35,736 nucleotides of DNA from Ignavibacteriota bacterium (GCA_003155495.1 PMDB01000091.1:651-36386); one strand, 5' to 3'; positions 15,624 through 24,932 are shown, counted from the first letter of the stretch. The notes: a model not told the origin generated them from the sequence alone. Numbers and translations are program-made.

Positions 15624-17408
15624 ATGATCCATATTGAAGAACACCTTCCCTTCCGCAATTATTTTCTCCGCACCTATCGCCCCTATCTATGGCTCACACT
15701 TATCAGCTTTCTACTTTATCTTCAACTATTCACATTTTCCGAATACACCCATTTTGATGATCACTTCCTCATCGTCGAAAGCTTTTCACATATCGACAAG
15801 CTATCAGATATCGGACATGCTTTTTTAGAAGATGTGAGTCACCAAGAGCAAGGAGGAAACTTATATCGGCCCCTATTAACAGTTTCTCTTATCCTTAGCG
15901 CACAAATAAGCGGAACAGCGCCTTATGGTTACCATTTAATCGATGTCATTTTGCACATCGCAAGCTGTTGTCTTCTTTTTTCTGTTCTTCAAATACTAGG
16001 CTTTAAAAGATCAATCTCTTTCTTGGGCACATTGTTATTTTGTGTACATCCTGCGATATCTCAAGCGGTTGCATGGATAGCAGGGAGGAACGATTCTCTC
16101 CTGGCAGTTTTCATTCTTTCCGGATTTATTACATACACAAAATTTCTATCGACCTCCTTGTTGAAATGGTACATTCTTCATCTTCTCTGTTTCACGCTTG
16201 CCATGTTCACAAAGGAATCGGCTATCATGTTTCCTATTCTTGCCTTAGTGTACACCATTAGTCTGAAAAGAGAAAATATATTCTCGCTCACAACAGTTCT
16301 CCTTCTCATAGGCTGGGCAATCGTCCTCGTCAACTGGCACATTATACGGTCGGCTGCAATGGTTGCACCAGTTGGGAACAAACTCCAAGCAGCAACAACG
16401 GTTTTATCGAATCTCTGGATTACACTATTTTATTTTAGTAAAATATTCTGGCCGTTCAATCTTGCTTATGCTCCTATCGCATTGGATATTCACATCACTC
16501 TTGGAATCATTTCTGTGGTATTTCTTTCCCTCGCCTTTCTCTTATCTGAACGAAAAGACTGGAAGCTTATCTTCTTTGGTATAACATGGTATATTGCATT
16601 TCTTGTCCCAACATATTTTTATGATTTGGCTGTCCGTATACCGCCAAAATTTTATGAACACCGAGTTTATATTCCTTTTATGGGAATATTGTTTGTGCTT
16701 CTTTCCCTTTCTTATACAAAGAGAACAGAATCTTTCAAGAAATTATTTCCTTTCGTTTTCATTTTTGTGTTCAGTGTTTTGGGATGTTTCAGTTTTATCC
16801 ACACCCTCAATTTCAAAAATTTTATTACTCTCAGTGAATTTGATGCAGCAACATCACCAAATGATCCGAGACCGTACAATGCTATCACAAGAATGAATAT
16901 TCCTAAAACACTTGACCAGGAAATAAGTGTTCTACAAGGGATACCACGACATTCGGGAGATAGCCTCACTGCAGTGTCAAAAGAGGAATTGTGGAAAATC
17001 ATTGATGATCTAAAAAACAAACTGAGATCAAGTCATACTGATCTAGAATTGCACCATTCTCTCGCGATAGTTTATTTTGCTCGAGGTTTGCTCCTCTCAT
17101 CTGAAGCAAATTTTCTTGCAGCGATTCAAGATAAGCCGCAAGATGCAAATGTTCCTTATAATCTCGGTGTCATGTATTATAGTGCTCATGAGGGAAATAA
17201 GGCCGAGAAAGCATGGCTTGAAGCCTTGCGATTAGATTCAACAATGGGCAAAGCATATCAGAACCTTTCCTTTCTCTATTATGAATCAGGTCAAAATGAA
17301 CTAGCATGGCTTTATTGTCAAAAAGCCATACAATCCGGAATACTGATTTCTCCTGAATTTATAAAGGAAATTCGAAAGCATACTACTTTGAACATTATCG
17401 AAAAGTAA
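15624..17408 (+). CDS. TMTC-like GT-C membrane protein with C-terminal TPRs
   Basis: 594 residues with the same plan as the protein at 2629-4221: about ten transmembrane helices in the first 420 residues, then TPRs. The first loop has YTHFDDHFLIV (D45, D46), and the family blocks FCVHPAISQAVAWIAGRND (about 138-156) and MFTKESAIMFPILA are present. The soluble part (about 440-590) carries two or three TPRs (DANVPYNLGVMYYSAHEGNK, KAYQNLSFLYYESGQNE). Probable sugar transferase acting on envelope acceptors (family inference). It starts 34 bp behind the hybrid kinase with AGGAAATTATGGA before the ATG, so it may be co-transcribed with the kinase. It is a distant paralogue of the first TMTC-like gene rather than a recent duplicate. 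Confidence 0.82.
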   Translation: MIHIEEHLPFRNYFLRTYRPYLWLTLISFLLYLQLFTFSEYTHFDDHFLIVESFSHIDKLSDIGHAFLEDVSHQEQGGNLYRPLLTVSLILSAQISGTAPYGYHLIDVILHIASCCLLFSVLQILGFKRSISFLGTLLFCVHPAISQAVAWIAGRNDSLLAVFILSGFITYTKFLSTSLLKWYILHLLCFTLAMFTKESAIMFPILALVYTISLKRENIFSLTTVLLLIGWAIVLVNWHIIRSAAMVAPVGNKLQAATTVLSNLWITLFYFSKIFWPFNLAYAPIALDIHITLGIISVVFLSLAFLLSERKDWKLIFFGITWYIAFLVPTYFYDLAVRIPPKFYEHRVYIPFMGILFVLLSLSYTKRTESFKKLFPFVFIFVFSVLGCFSFIHTLNFKNFITLSEFDAATSPNDPRPYNAITRMNIPKTLDQEISVLQGIPRHSGDSLTAVSKEELWKIIDDLKNKLRSSHTDLELHHSLAIVYFARGLLLSSEANFLAAIQDKPQDANVPYNLGVMYYSAHEGNKAEKAWLEALRLDSTMGKAYQNLSFLYYESGQNELAWLYCQKAIQSGILISPEFIKEIRKHTTLNIIEK

Positions 17409-17420
17409 TTAGTTAAATTA

Positions 17421-17460
17421 AAGAACCCCAATCATTCAACCGGAATTCTTTATGGTTCTT
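17421..17460. terminator. Possible bidirectional terminator between convergent genes
   Basis: AAGAACC (17421-17427) and GGTTCTT (17454-17460) form a 7-bp stem with a long loop between the ends of the TMTC-like gene and the TonB-family gene. On the minus strand a T-rich tract follows; on the plus strand the tract is weaker. Confidence 0.4.
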
Positions 17461-17488
17461 CTACTCAACGACTAACTTGCACATCCGC

Positions 17489-18208
17489 TTACTTCTCTGT
17501 CAATCTAAATCGAAACGGTATTGATACCCATACTTGAACAGGTTTACCATTCATTATTGCGGGAGTAAAAACCCACTTCATTGCAGCATCCATAGCTGGT
17601 TGAATAAACAAATCACCATCAGATTTAACAAGAATCGCTTTCTTCACTTTGCCTTCCTTCGTAAGCAATACCTTTATAAAGACATTTCCTTCAAGGCCTA
17701 CTCTGAGAGGAATATCTGGGTACTGTGGAGCTATAGTGTGAATCGGAACTGGCTCCTTTTCAATAGGTTGAAATATATCTGGTGAAGGATCACTCGGATC
17801 CGGGGGAATAACTATCAAACCACCATCACCTATTCCTCCAGATCCAGAAATATTTGGATCAGTAGGATTCGGAGTATTGGGATGAGGTGTAAATTCTATA
17901 TCCGGATTTACATCGCAATCAGGCACAGGTATCGGAATTCCCACTGAAAACTTCGTTGGTATAACTGCTGTGCCTATATTAGGCATTGGAGTAGTTAATG
18001 ATGGAGGAAGAGGAAGAAGTTCAAAACGTATCTGCGGACGAGAAATGCCGATATTATCATCCGGTTTCAACCATTCTACAAGATGGTATGTTCCAATCAC
18101 CAACATTTGAATTGTTATTGCCATCAACATTGCCAGCATCATATAGGAATGATGGACTTGGTGGAGTTCCTGATAGCCGTATGGAGTTGGGGCAGTGAGC
18201 GTTTTCAT
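17489..18208 (-). CDS. TonB-family energy-transducer-like protein
   Basis: 239 residues. A short cytoplasmic N-terminus and one membrane helix (about residues 22-43, MMLAMLMAITIQMLVIGTYH) are followed by a Pro-rich periplasmic linker (about 55-160, many PxP and DP repeats). The TonB C-terminal domain is at about 160-239: IAPQYPDIPLRVGLEGNVFI, the strand GKVKKAILVKSDGD, and AMDAAMKWVFTPAIMNGKPV. It spans the periplasm to couple inner-membrane energy to outer-membrane transporters, or acts as an ExbBD-independent paralogue; no exbB/exbD is in the window. A strong GGAAAGGAGAG ribosome-binding site precedes the ATG. It is divergent from the ECF sigma operon with a 107-bp shared promoter region, suggesting joint regulation. 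Confidence 0.88.
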   Translation of the reverse strand: MKTLTAPTPYGYQELHQVHHSYMMLAMLMAITIQMLVIGTYHLVEWLKPDDNIGISRPQIRFELLPLPPSLTTPMPNIGTAVIPTKFSVGIPIPVPDCDVNPDIEFTPHPNTPNPTDPNISGSGGIGDGGLIVIPPDPSDPSPDIFQPIEKEPVPIHTIAPQYPDIPLRVGLEGNVFIKVLLTKEGKVKKAILVKSDGDLFIQPAMDAAMKWVFTPAIMNGKPVQVWVSIPFRFRLTEK

Positions 18209-18315
18209 GGCAATCTCTCCTTTCCAATTTGAATGTGGATTTGATTCTTTGTATCATTTTGTTGCAATCTCCATTCACCTTCTACGTATGAATGACATAA
18301 ACAGACGAAAGGTAA

Positions 18316-18894
18316 ATGCAAACACCTTTATTCTTTCTCAATAATGACTCGAAACTGCTTGATGCGCTGCGAAACGGCGATGAACATGCACTGGCTGAGC
18401 TTTTTCAGAAAAACCGACGTCCCATCACCGCTCTTATTCAAAGAAATCAGGGCACAGAGGATGATGCAGAAGATATTCTTCAAGAAGCATTGATAGTGCT
18501 CTGGGAGAAAATTCGCAGCGGTTCATTCGAATATCAATCAAAATTGAGCACGTATATCTATGCTACAGCAAAAAACATATGGTTTCGGCAATTGGCGCGA
18601 CGGCGGCGGGAACTTCCTGCAACCAATGAAGCCTTTGAAGTGGCGTCGGAAGATACAACACCTCAAGAAGAATTGGAGGAAAACGAGCGTGTTACCGCTG
18701 TTCAATATGCAATGGAACAGATCGGGAATCCCTGCCGTGATATCCTTCTTCTCTATTACTGGGAAGAGCAATCGATGGAAGAAATTGCATTAAAACTTGG
18801 TTTTGCAAATGCAGATACGGTAAAGTCAAAAAAATATCAATGCAAAAAAGCATTGGAAAAATTAGTAAAGAAAGCGCTTGGAGGTACACAATGA
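18316..18894 (+). CDS. ECF-type RNA polymerase sigma factor
   Basis: 192 residues. Region 2 is at about 15-90 (LRNGDEHALAELFQKNRRPI, EDDAEDILQEALIVLWEKI, TYIYATAKNIWFRQLARRRR). Region 4 is at about 125-190 (YAMEQIGNPCRDILLLYYW, SMEEIALKLGFANADTVKS with its helix-turn-helix, then KYQCKKALEKLVKKAL). Regions 1 and 3 are missing, as expected for extracytoplasmic-function sigma factors, and the length is normal. GAAAGGT precedes the ATG at 18316. The gene's stop overlaps the start of the zinc-finger anti-sigma gene (ATGA, 18891-18894), the standard pairing for such sigma factors. Target promoters are not visible here; the divergent TonB-family gene is the nearest candidate. Confidence 0.92.
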   Translation: MQTPLFFLNNDSKLLDALRNGDEHALAELFQKNRRPITALIQRNQGTEDDAEDILQEALIVLWEKIRSGSFEYQSKLSTYIYATAKNIWFRQLARRRRELPATNEAFEVASEDTTPQEELEENERVTAVQYAMEQIGNPCRDILLLYYWEEQSMEEIALKLGFANADTVKSKKYQCKKALEKLVKKALGGTQ

Positions 18895-19901
18895 ATAATA
18901 CATTTTCACAGCATTGGGTATCCGACGAGGAAAAGCTAGAAGCGTTCGTTCTTCACAAGATTGATAAAGAAGAAATTTCAAACCTTACTGCACATTTAGA
19001 GAAATGCGACGAATGCCGCAAGCGTGTGCAGGAAGAACGGGAGCTTCAAGCCGGCATTCAGAAATTCGGTCGTATGGAGATGAAGCGCAGATTAAAATTA
19101 CAATTGCGACGCGACCGGAGCAGGCATCTCGAGTGGACACATGTCGCCAGTATAGCCGCGGCTGTTGTTGTAGTATTCAGTGCAGTACTTACTGTGCGCT
19201 GGTTTTTTGATATCGAGAAGGAAAAGACACAGGTGCGCGAAATTATTCTTCAAGAAAGCAAACCGGCCGAACGAGCAATGTGGATTATCGGAAAAGTGAT
19301 AGAGATAAAAGACAAATCCAGTTCTCTTGCGCATTCCAGAACAAGTACTCCATCGATAGCCAAGAATGAGCCAGAGTTTCGCGATAATACCCGTTTCGAA
19401 ACGGAAGCACGTCAGAAGCTGACAGTGGAGAGTAATGCAAAATCAGACAACGTTGAAACTTTTGCAGCACAAGAAAGTCCGACATTAGTAGCTGAGGATA
19501 AGGTAAAATCCCGCATTGGATTTGATTCCAACATTAAACACGGTTCAGCACCAACGACCGAAAGTAAGACGGAGTTGCACAAGCATGCTTTCGCGGAAAC
19601 AGGAAGAGGTCCGATCATGATCGCCAAGAAAGCGCTAAAAGATAAAAAAGCACCTGCTGTTCTCGTACGCCGGGGAGACTTGAAAGATCTTCCGGTTTCC
19701 ATGAGAAACGGGGACGCATCTGTTATTCATACACGGCTGGAGCGAACACCGCAAGGAGTGCTGCTGACATTTTATTCCAGTGCAATTACAGATTCGGTAG
19801 CGACGGATATTGAGACAATTGCACCGGATTCGATCATCGTTACATTCCGCAACCGACAGATTGCATATCATATTCCTGGTGGATGGGCTGGAAAGATGTA
19901 A
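18891..19901 (+). CDS. Membrane-anchored zinc-finger anti-sigma factor
   Basis: 336 residues. The N-terminal cytoplasmic domain holds NLTAHLEKCDECRKRV, giving the H-x3-C-x2-C zinc-binding anti-sigma motif (His and two Cys near residues 34-41). One transmembrane helix follows at about residues 88-108 (VASIAAAVVVVFSAVLTV). The remainder is a long, low-complexity, Ser/Thr/Lys-rich periplasmic region with a small beta-rich end (GVLLTFYSSAITDS to RNRQIAYHIPGG) that resembles no family I recognise. It should bind and hold the upstream ECF sigma factor until an envelope signal leads to its release or cleavage; an RseP-type protease is encoded 8 kb away. ATG 18891 is chosen over an upstream in-frame ATG because GGAGGT lies 8 bp before it and it gives the ATGA overlap. 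Confidence 0.85.
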   Translation: MNNTFSQHWVSDEEKLEAFVLHKIDKEEISNLTAHLEKCDECRKRVQEERELQAGIQKFGRMEMKRRLKLQLRRDRSRHLEWTHVASIAAAVVVVFSAVLTVRWFFDIEKEKTQVREIILQESKPAERAMWIIGKVIEIKDKSSSLAHSRTSTPSIAKNEPEFRDNTRFETEARQKLTVESNAKSDNVETFAAQESPTLVAEDKVKSRIGFDSNIKHGSAPTTESKTELHKHAFAETGRGPIMIAKKALKDKKAPAVLVRRGDLKDLPVSMRNGDASVIHTRLERTPQGVLLTFYSSAITDSVATDIETIAPDSIIVTFRNRQIAYHIPGGWAGKM

Positions 19902-19908
19902 GAAACAC

Positions 19909-19942
19909 AAAGCCCGATTCCGTTTTCGCGCAACCGGGCTTT
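19909..19942. terminator. Bidirectional intrinsic terminator
   Basis: AAAGCCCG (19909-19916) and CGGGCTTT (19935-19942) form a perfect 8-bp GC-rich stem with an 18-nt loop, followed on the plus strand by T-rich sequence. It lies between the convergent anti-sigma gene and adenylate cyclase gene and can serve both. Confidence 0.75.
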
Positions 19943-19974
19943 CTCAACTTCTCATAGCACTCACATTCTCAAAA

Positions 19975-22185
19975 TCATTTTGATGTCATGATAAAGATAC
20001 CGTTCCAATCATCCGGTGGCGGAGTCAGCTTGTACAGGCTGGCACGTTCGGAGTAAATCTGTGCGGCATAACAGGTCTCATCGAACGAATACGCTTGCTG
20101 CATGTAAGCATTCGCTTCTTCCCACTGGCGTGCACGGTAAAGCTTCAGTCCTTCGTTGTACAACTCCAAAGATTGCCGCTTGTTGTTGGTCATCTCCATC
20201 TTGGTAGTACCGAGCAGTTCATACACTTTCACCGGTTCATTTTTACCCTTTACCTGAATCAAATCAAGTTCCCGTACAACTACTTTTTCTTTAACGTGTG
20301 TATAGGTAAAATCACTGATCATAATATTCGACTTGTATTGCTTATTGGCGCCTTCGAGGCGCGAAGCGAGGTTCACGCTGTCGCCGATCACGGTATAGTC
20401 GAATCGATCCTTGCCACCCATATTTCCAACAATCATAATGCCGGTGTTGATCCCCATACGCATCGTGAGTGCCGGTTTCCCTTCCTTGGCCCATTTGATT
20501 CGAAGCACTTCTAATCGTTTTTGCATGTCCAATGCTGCGAGGCATGCGCGAAGGGCATGGTCTTTCTGCGGAAGCGGAGCGCCCCAGAACGCCATGATCG
20601 CGTCGCCTTCATACTTATCCAGCGTTCCTTCGTACTTCAGCACCAAGCGGGTCATCTCATCTAAGAATTCATTAAGCAGTGCGACCAAGCCTTCTGGTCT
20701 GCTATGGTACTGTTCGGAAATGTTTGTGAAATTTGCGATATCAGAGAAGAACACCGTCAGTTCACACCGATCGCCTCCTAATTTAGCTTTCTCTGGATTT
20801 GCAACTAACTCGTTGACTACAGCCGGATTGATATAGTGACCAAACATATTCTTGATGACTGCTTTTTGCTGCCGTTCGGTTAGGTATTGATAAACTGCAG
20901 TGCCGAAATACGCTAGTACAATCGCAAAGCTTGGGTTCACTACATTCATCAACACATTACTATTGATAAAGGTAATGATAGAAATTTCGAATACTGCACC
21001 GATGAGTGCAACTGTGAGAAGAAAAGCACAGATTTCCAGCAGCCAGATATGACGCATATGAATCTGTTTCAACGCCAGCAATCCAACGAAACTAAGTAGT
21101 GAGAGGACAATGATCATTATACTTTCGACGACCGGATCAGCCGTTGAAATAAAATTTTTATCGATCACATTCTGAACAGCAGTAGCATGAATCTCCACGC
21201 CGTTCATCGCATAATTATTTTTTCCCCCTTCTTCAATGTATAACGGAATATTGTGGAAATCGCGCTCTTCCGGCATCACAGAGCCGATGATCACAATTTT
21301 ATTCTTGAACCTACTCATCATCTCCTCGTCAAAAGTGTTGAGATCCGTTTCGTATTGGATCTCGTCCTTCGTTTTAAATGATGAATCGTCGATGACTTGA
21401 GAAAATTCTTCATAGTGGAATGTTTTCACTGGGCCATAATAGTTGAGCAAAAAAGTCGTGCTTTGATATCGTGGAATAGAACGGTTTTGGTAGAGAAAGA
21501 ATTGATCTGTCAAACCAACGCATGTCTCCGGCTTTAATTTGTACACCCGATTGAGGGCTGCAAAGGCGAGTGATGGAGTTAAATATCCCTTCACATCGAG
21601 CATCGGAAAATAGGAACGACATACATCATCGCGATCTTTGTAAATATTTACCACTCCGATGTTTTTAGATGTATCATAGAAGATATTTTCGTAAGATCGA
21701 TTGGCGTTACGTAGATCGTAATTCTCACTCGTGCCGCCCGTTTGCACTTTTGTAGCAAGTATGACATTATCATACTTCTTTAATGTTGCACGCATAACAC
21801 TATCATCACCCGCACCATACTTGCTTGGTGACTCGAAGGTCATATCAAATATAATCGCTTTGGCTCCGGCCTGATTCAAATTCTCGATGATATGAGCATA
21901 ATAAGACCGGGGGAAGGGAAACGGTTCCGGCAACGCTTTAAGATCCGCATCGGAGATTCCGATAATAACGACATTTCCATCCTTCTTGAGATCGCGTCTC
22001 AGTACTTCGCGTTCGTATTTGCTCTGATAGCGAAAATCAATCGTCAGCAGATCGATGTTCTTCAAAAAGTTCAATTCGAAAAGCCATCCTTGCCCGAGAA
22101 TGACAACGAACACACCGATGCCCAATCCGATTGCAATCTTTATGAGAAGGGGCAGGATTTTTTTCTTGAATTCATAGGAAGCCAT
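19975..22185 (-). CDS. CHASE2-domain class III adenylate cyclase
   Basis: 736 residues. An N-terminal membrane helix (13-33) is followed by a periplasmic CHASE2 sensor domain (about 40-345: NIDLLTIDFRYQSKYE, VVIIGISDADLKAL, FPFPRSYYAHIIENL, GVEIHATAVQNVID). Three membrane helices follow at about 355-440, then the cyclase domain at about 470-655. Catalytic residues are intact: metal Asp482 (VFFSDIANF) and Asp528 (DKYEGDAIMAFWG), adenine-selecting Lys524 and Asp596 (RFDYTVIGD), and transition-state Asn605 and Arg609 (NLASRLEG). The Lys/Asp pair points to ATP rather than GTP. One TPR-like unit lies near the C-terminus (QSLELYNEGLKLYRAR). It converts an envelope signal into cAMP. AAAAGGAA precedes the ATG. 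It is last in a minus-strand series with FecR and barrel genes. Confidence 0.93.
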   Translation of the reverse strand: MASYEFKKKILPLLIKIAIGLGIGVFVVILGQGWLFELNFLKNIDLLTIDFRYQSKYEREVLRRDLKKDGNVVIIGISDADLKALPEPFPFPRSYYAHIIENLNQAGAKAIIFDMTFESPSKYGAGDDSVMRATLKKYDNVILATKVQTGGTSENYDLRNANRSYENIFYDTSKNIGVVNIYKDRDDVCRSYFPMLDVKGYLTPSLAFAALNRVYKLKPETCVGLTDQFFLYQNRSIPRYQSTTFLLNYYGPVKTFHYEEFSQVIDDSSFKTKDEIQYETDLNTFDEEMMSRFKNKIVIIGSVMPEERDFHNIPLYIEEGGKNNYAMNGVEIHATAVQNVIDKNFISTADPVVESIMIIVLSLLSFVGLLALKQIHMRHIWLLEICAFLLTVALIGAVFEISIITFINSNVLMNVVNPSFAIVLAYFGTAVYQYLTERQQKAVIKNMFGHYINPAVVNELVANPEKAKLGGDRCELTVFFSDIANFTNISEQYHSRPEGLVALLNEFLDEMTRLVLKYEGTLDKYEGDAIMAFWGAPLPQKDHALRACLAALDMQKRLEVLRIKWAKEGKPALTMRMGINTGIMIVGNMGGKDRFDYTVIGDSVNLASRLEGANKQYKSNIMISDFTYTHVKEKVVVRELDLIQVKGKNEPVKVYELLGTTKMEMTNNKRQSLELYNEGLKLYRARQWEEANAYMQQAYSFDETCYAAQIYSERASLYKLTPPPDDWNGIFIMTSK

Positions 22186-22214
22186 AATTCTGATTCCTTT
22201 TGAGATGAACGGGA

Positions 22215-22256
22215 GGAAAAGCTTCGTATCTCTTCACGAAAGAACAGGCACGAAGC
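22215..22256 (-). terminator. Hairpin between barrel and cyclase genes
   Basis: On the minus strand GCTTCGT (reverse complement of 22250-22256) pairs with ACGAAGC (22221-22227) around a 22-nt loop, followed by TTTTCC. It is a weak terminator or attenuator 22 bp after the barrel stop codon; read-through into the cyclase gene is possible. Confidence 0.4.
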
Positions 22257-22278
22257 CCTCGTTACTTCACTTGGTTCG

Positions 22279-24798
22279 TCAGAACATAAACCGATATAAG
22301 ATACTAAAGACTACATCACTCGCTCTATCCGAATTCTTGATAAAATCGAATTGGCTGACAAGATAATGATTTTCCCCCGCCTGAAACTCGGCGCCGGCTT
22401 GTAGAAGAAGCCGTTTAAAATCACCAAACGATGGAGCCACTGTTGCCAGCAAATTGAGCCGGTCGTTCATTATCCGATATCGTGCACTGAGTGAAATAGT
22501 TTGATAATTGAACACCGTCTGTTTCTGGGTAGCTCCCAAATATATGTGTTGTACTGAATCCCACGCAGAATACGCGGCAGTATGGTTCACAATAACTCCA
22601 ATAGTTGTCTGCAGCGGTATAGAAAAGAACGAGGACACCAGAATAGAAAAATTATTATTGTCTTGATCGCGTCCATAGAATGTATTGTCTTTTTTGTTTG
22701 ATATGCTGACAGATGCCGTCAGACTATTCCGTACAACCATCTGAAAATCGTAATTCGTGGCAATAAAAAACCGGTTGGTCTTTTCTGAGACAATGCCGAG
22801 TGAATCGATTTGTATTGTATCGATAGATAGATCGATAGGGTTCTTACGGGTATTCAGACCATACCCAATGGTGAACGATGGAAGCTCTGCGCTTGGATAC
22901 GCTGTTAGAGATGTATTCAATGTATTGTACGTTGTTGTCGGTGTATTTGCATCGTTCTGCGTGTTATTGCTTTTAGTTTCGTACGAAACACTTGCCATGA
23001 TTTTGTTGTTGAACATCCGAACACGGTCGGAGATATTGACGCCGGCAATATCGTTCTGAACAAAATCATTGCCAAACGATGCATATGCAATACCTCTCCG
23101 GAACACCATGGCGCGAAGATAATTGTTCAAATAATTCAACGATAGTTCCGATTCGAACGCAAGAGATGGCATTCCTTTGATAGGATTTAACGGCGACAGG
23201 TTCGTATTGAACGTAATGAATTTGCGGCCGGTCTTGGCAATGTTCTCTATGTCCTGCGCGTCGCTGAGTGCTTGCGCTGAATCTGCAGCATTCCTTGCCT
23301 TTGATAATTCATATTGCTGGAAATCATCAAGAGTAAAGCTACCGAGCGAAATGTCCGTGTTTTCAAGACTGATGGCTGCCTGGCTTGCCCACCTCACCTT
23401 CTGATTATCAAATGCAAGCAGCAAATCAGCACCTGCAACAAAATTCTCCTTCGGATATGTTCCGTTCGCAATAGAACCTATATCGTCTTTCGCCTTCATA
23501 TAGGTGAGACCGAATTGAAAGTTCCCCCCGCTTCCGAAGCTTGGACGTATGGCTAAAATGTTACGTGCGTATGTACCAGAAGTGTACATACGATAAAAAA
23601 GTGTATCCATAGATGTACCATAATTTGGATTTTGTCCTCCAAATCTTTCAAATGTTGTTTCTTTTGGACGATTCGAGGCTGAAGAAGAATCACCATAACT
23701 GATTAATCCACCTATCGCCCCATCAATTGCACGATCCGTTTGCCCGTACGACACATCGAGGTTGAAAAAACCGAGTGTGACTGAACCTGTAATACCACGA
23801 ACGCGTTTGCCGCTCACAATAAGCGAAGGAAACTGTGGATAAGCATCGCCAATTTGCACTTTTGCATAGTCAGATTCCTGGAACGTTGCAAGAAATCTAT
23901 CCTGCGGTTGCAAGTACGATTTTTCTTCATTCGTCAAGTGCACATCACCGCTAAAGAGGAAGTCTTTATACGAACCTCCCAGATGAACATCCCCGCGTAC
24001 ATATTTTGTCGTAGCAGAATCAACTTTCTCGTTCCGGAATTCAGCCTGTGCATTACCTGTATATTGAAGCAAAGATTTCTGTTCTTCCAGAGCCGTGGCC
24101 GTGGAAAGATTGAAATTCTCCTGTTTCGTATAATACAAATTTCCCAGTGTATCTTTCAGTTCTATTTTAATTGAGTGCGCGCCAAAATTGAGCGGTTTGT
24201 CAAAATTCTTTGGACTGTACAGCAGCACATCATCTGATATTAATGCTTCACTTGTGACATCTGCCCCATCAAGGGAGATGCGAGTACGTCTTTTGTCAAC
24301 GATGTCTGAAGCGTACATCAATGATACAGCAACTGCAAGATCTTCTGCTGCCAATGTTTCACCGGGTTCGGGGCTTAGGAAACGAACTTCAAGATCTTTC
24401 ACATCTACTTCTTTGACTTGAATTTTTAGCGGATTCGTTTCAGGGCTTTCAGAAGGAAATGTTGCTTGTTTGCTATCGGCAAGCTGCATGCTGATATAGT
24501 ATTCAATGTACGGCGGTGTCATTGCCTTGGCTGGTACTGTTGCAACTGCGGTGCGCCCGGAGAGGAGCATATCAGTTTCTTTGAATTCCGTCTTTCCAAA
24601 TTCCCGATAGTGAAGCACTACTCTGCGAATCTGAGTATTCTGTGTCAGTTCTACACTGAGTGAAAGCGGTGTCTTCTCATTGGCTGCCGGTACTTTGACT
24701 TCGATAACATATTGACTGACCTGCCCATAGACAACCGGAAGAAATATCACAATGAGTAAGAACGAGAAAACGAGGGTTTTGGAGAGGGTCTTGTTCAT
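22279..24798 (-). CDS. Outer-membrane beta-barrel protein with N-terminal Ig-like domain
   Basis: 839 residues. Signal peptide at 1-25 (MNKTLSKTLVFSFLLIVIFL, cleavage near VYGQ). Residues about 58-131 form a small beta domain (LHYREFGKTEFKETDML, PPYIEYYISMQLAD) that resembles the C-terminal domain of the FecR protein encoded just upstream. A second Ig-like region lies at about 135-235 (VRFLSPEPGETLAAEDLAVA). From about 260 to the end the sequence shows alternating amphipathic strands and ends in SILYRFMF, the terminal-Phe signature of Bam-assembled barrels. No plug domain or TonB box was recognised. It is probably an outer-membrane sensor or channel. The frame is open 38 codons further upstream, but that stretch crosses a strong hairpin, so ATG 24798, at the signal peptide, is preferred. 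Confidence 0.78.
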   Translation of the reverse strand: MNKTLSKTLVFSFLLIVIFLPVVYGQVSQYVIEVKVPAANEKTPLSLSVELTQNTQIRRVVLHYREFGKTEFKETDMLLSGRTAVATVPAKAMTPPYIEYYISMQLADSKQATFPSESPETNPLKIQVKEVDVKDLEVRFLSPEPGETLAAEDLAVAVSLMYASDIVDKRRTRISLDGADVTSEALISDDVLLYSPKNFDKPLNFGAHSIKIELKDTLGNLYYTKQENFNLSTATALEEQKSLLQYTGNAQAEFRNEKVDSATTKYVRGDVHLGGSYKDFLFSGDVHLTNEEKSYLQPQDRFLATFQESDYAKVQIGDAYPQFPSLIVSGKRVRGITGSVTLGFFNLDVSYGQTDRAIDGAIGGLISYGDSSSASNRPKETTFERFGGQNPNYGTSMDTLFYRMYTSGTYARNILAIRPSFGSGGNFQFGLTYMKAKDDIGSIANGTYPKENFVAGADLLLAFDNQKVRWASQAAISLENTDISLGSFTLDDFQQYELSKARNAADSAQALSDAQDIENIAKTGRKFITFNTNLSPLNPIKGMPSLAFESELSLNYLNNYLRAMVFRRGIAYASFGNDFVQNDIAGVNISDRVRMFNNKIMASVSYETKSNNTQNDANTPTTTYNTLNTSLTAYPSAELPSFTIGYGLNTRKNPIDLSIDTIQIDSLGIVSEKTNRFFIATNYDFQMVVRNSLTASVSISNKKDNTFYGRDQDNNNFSILVSSFFSIPLQTTIGVIVNHTAAYSAWDSVQHIYLGATQKQTVFNYQTISLSARYRIMNDRLNLLATVAPSFGDFKRLLLQAGAEFQAGENHYLVSQFDFIKNSDRASDVVFSILYRFMF

Positions 24799-24845
24799 AT
24801 CAATCACTTTCAATGATGTGTACTGCTTGAATTTTTGAATCGAAG

Positions 24846-24882
24846 ATAAAAAGAAACGGCGGGTTATGCTACGCCCGCCGTT
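24846..24882 (-). terminator. Strong hairpin terminator/attenuator between fecR-like and barrel genes
   Basis: AACGGCGGG and CCCGCCGTT (24855-24863 and 24874-24882) form a perfect 9-bp GC-rich stem with a 10-nt loop. On the minus strand TTTCTTTTTATC follows. It lies about 50 bp after the FecR-protein stop and about 50 bp before the barrel start, so it should limit transcription into the barrel gene. Confidence 0.75.
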
Positions 24883-24932
24883 CAATTTATAAAAAGCATC
24901 TATGTGAAGCAAGACCTGAAATAGTAAGATCC

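Noticed and set aside
24799-24912. 38-residue extension of the barrel protein
   Set aside because: Crosses a strong hairpin terminator and places the signal peptide internally.
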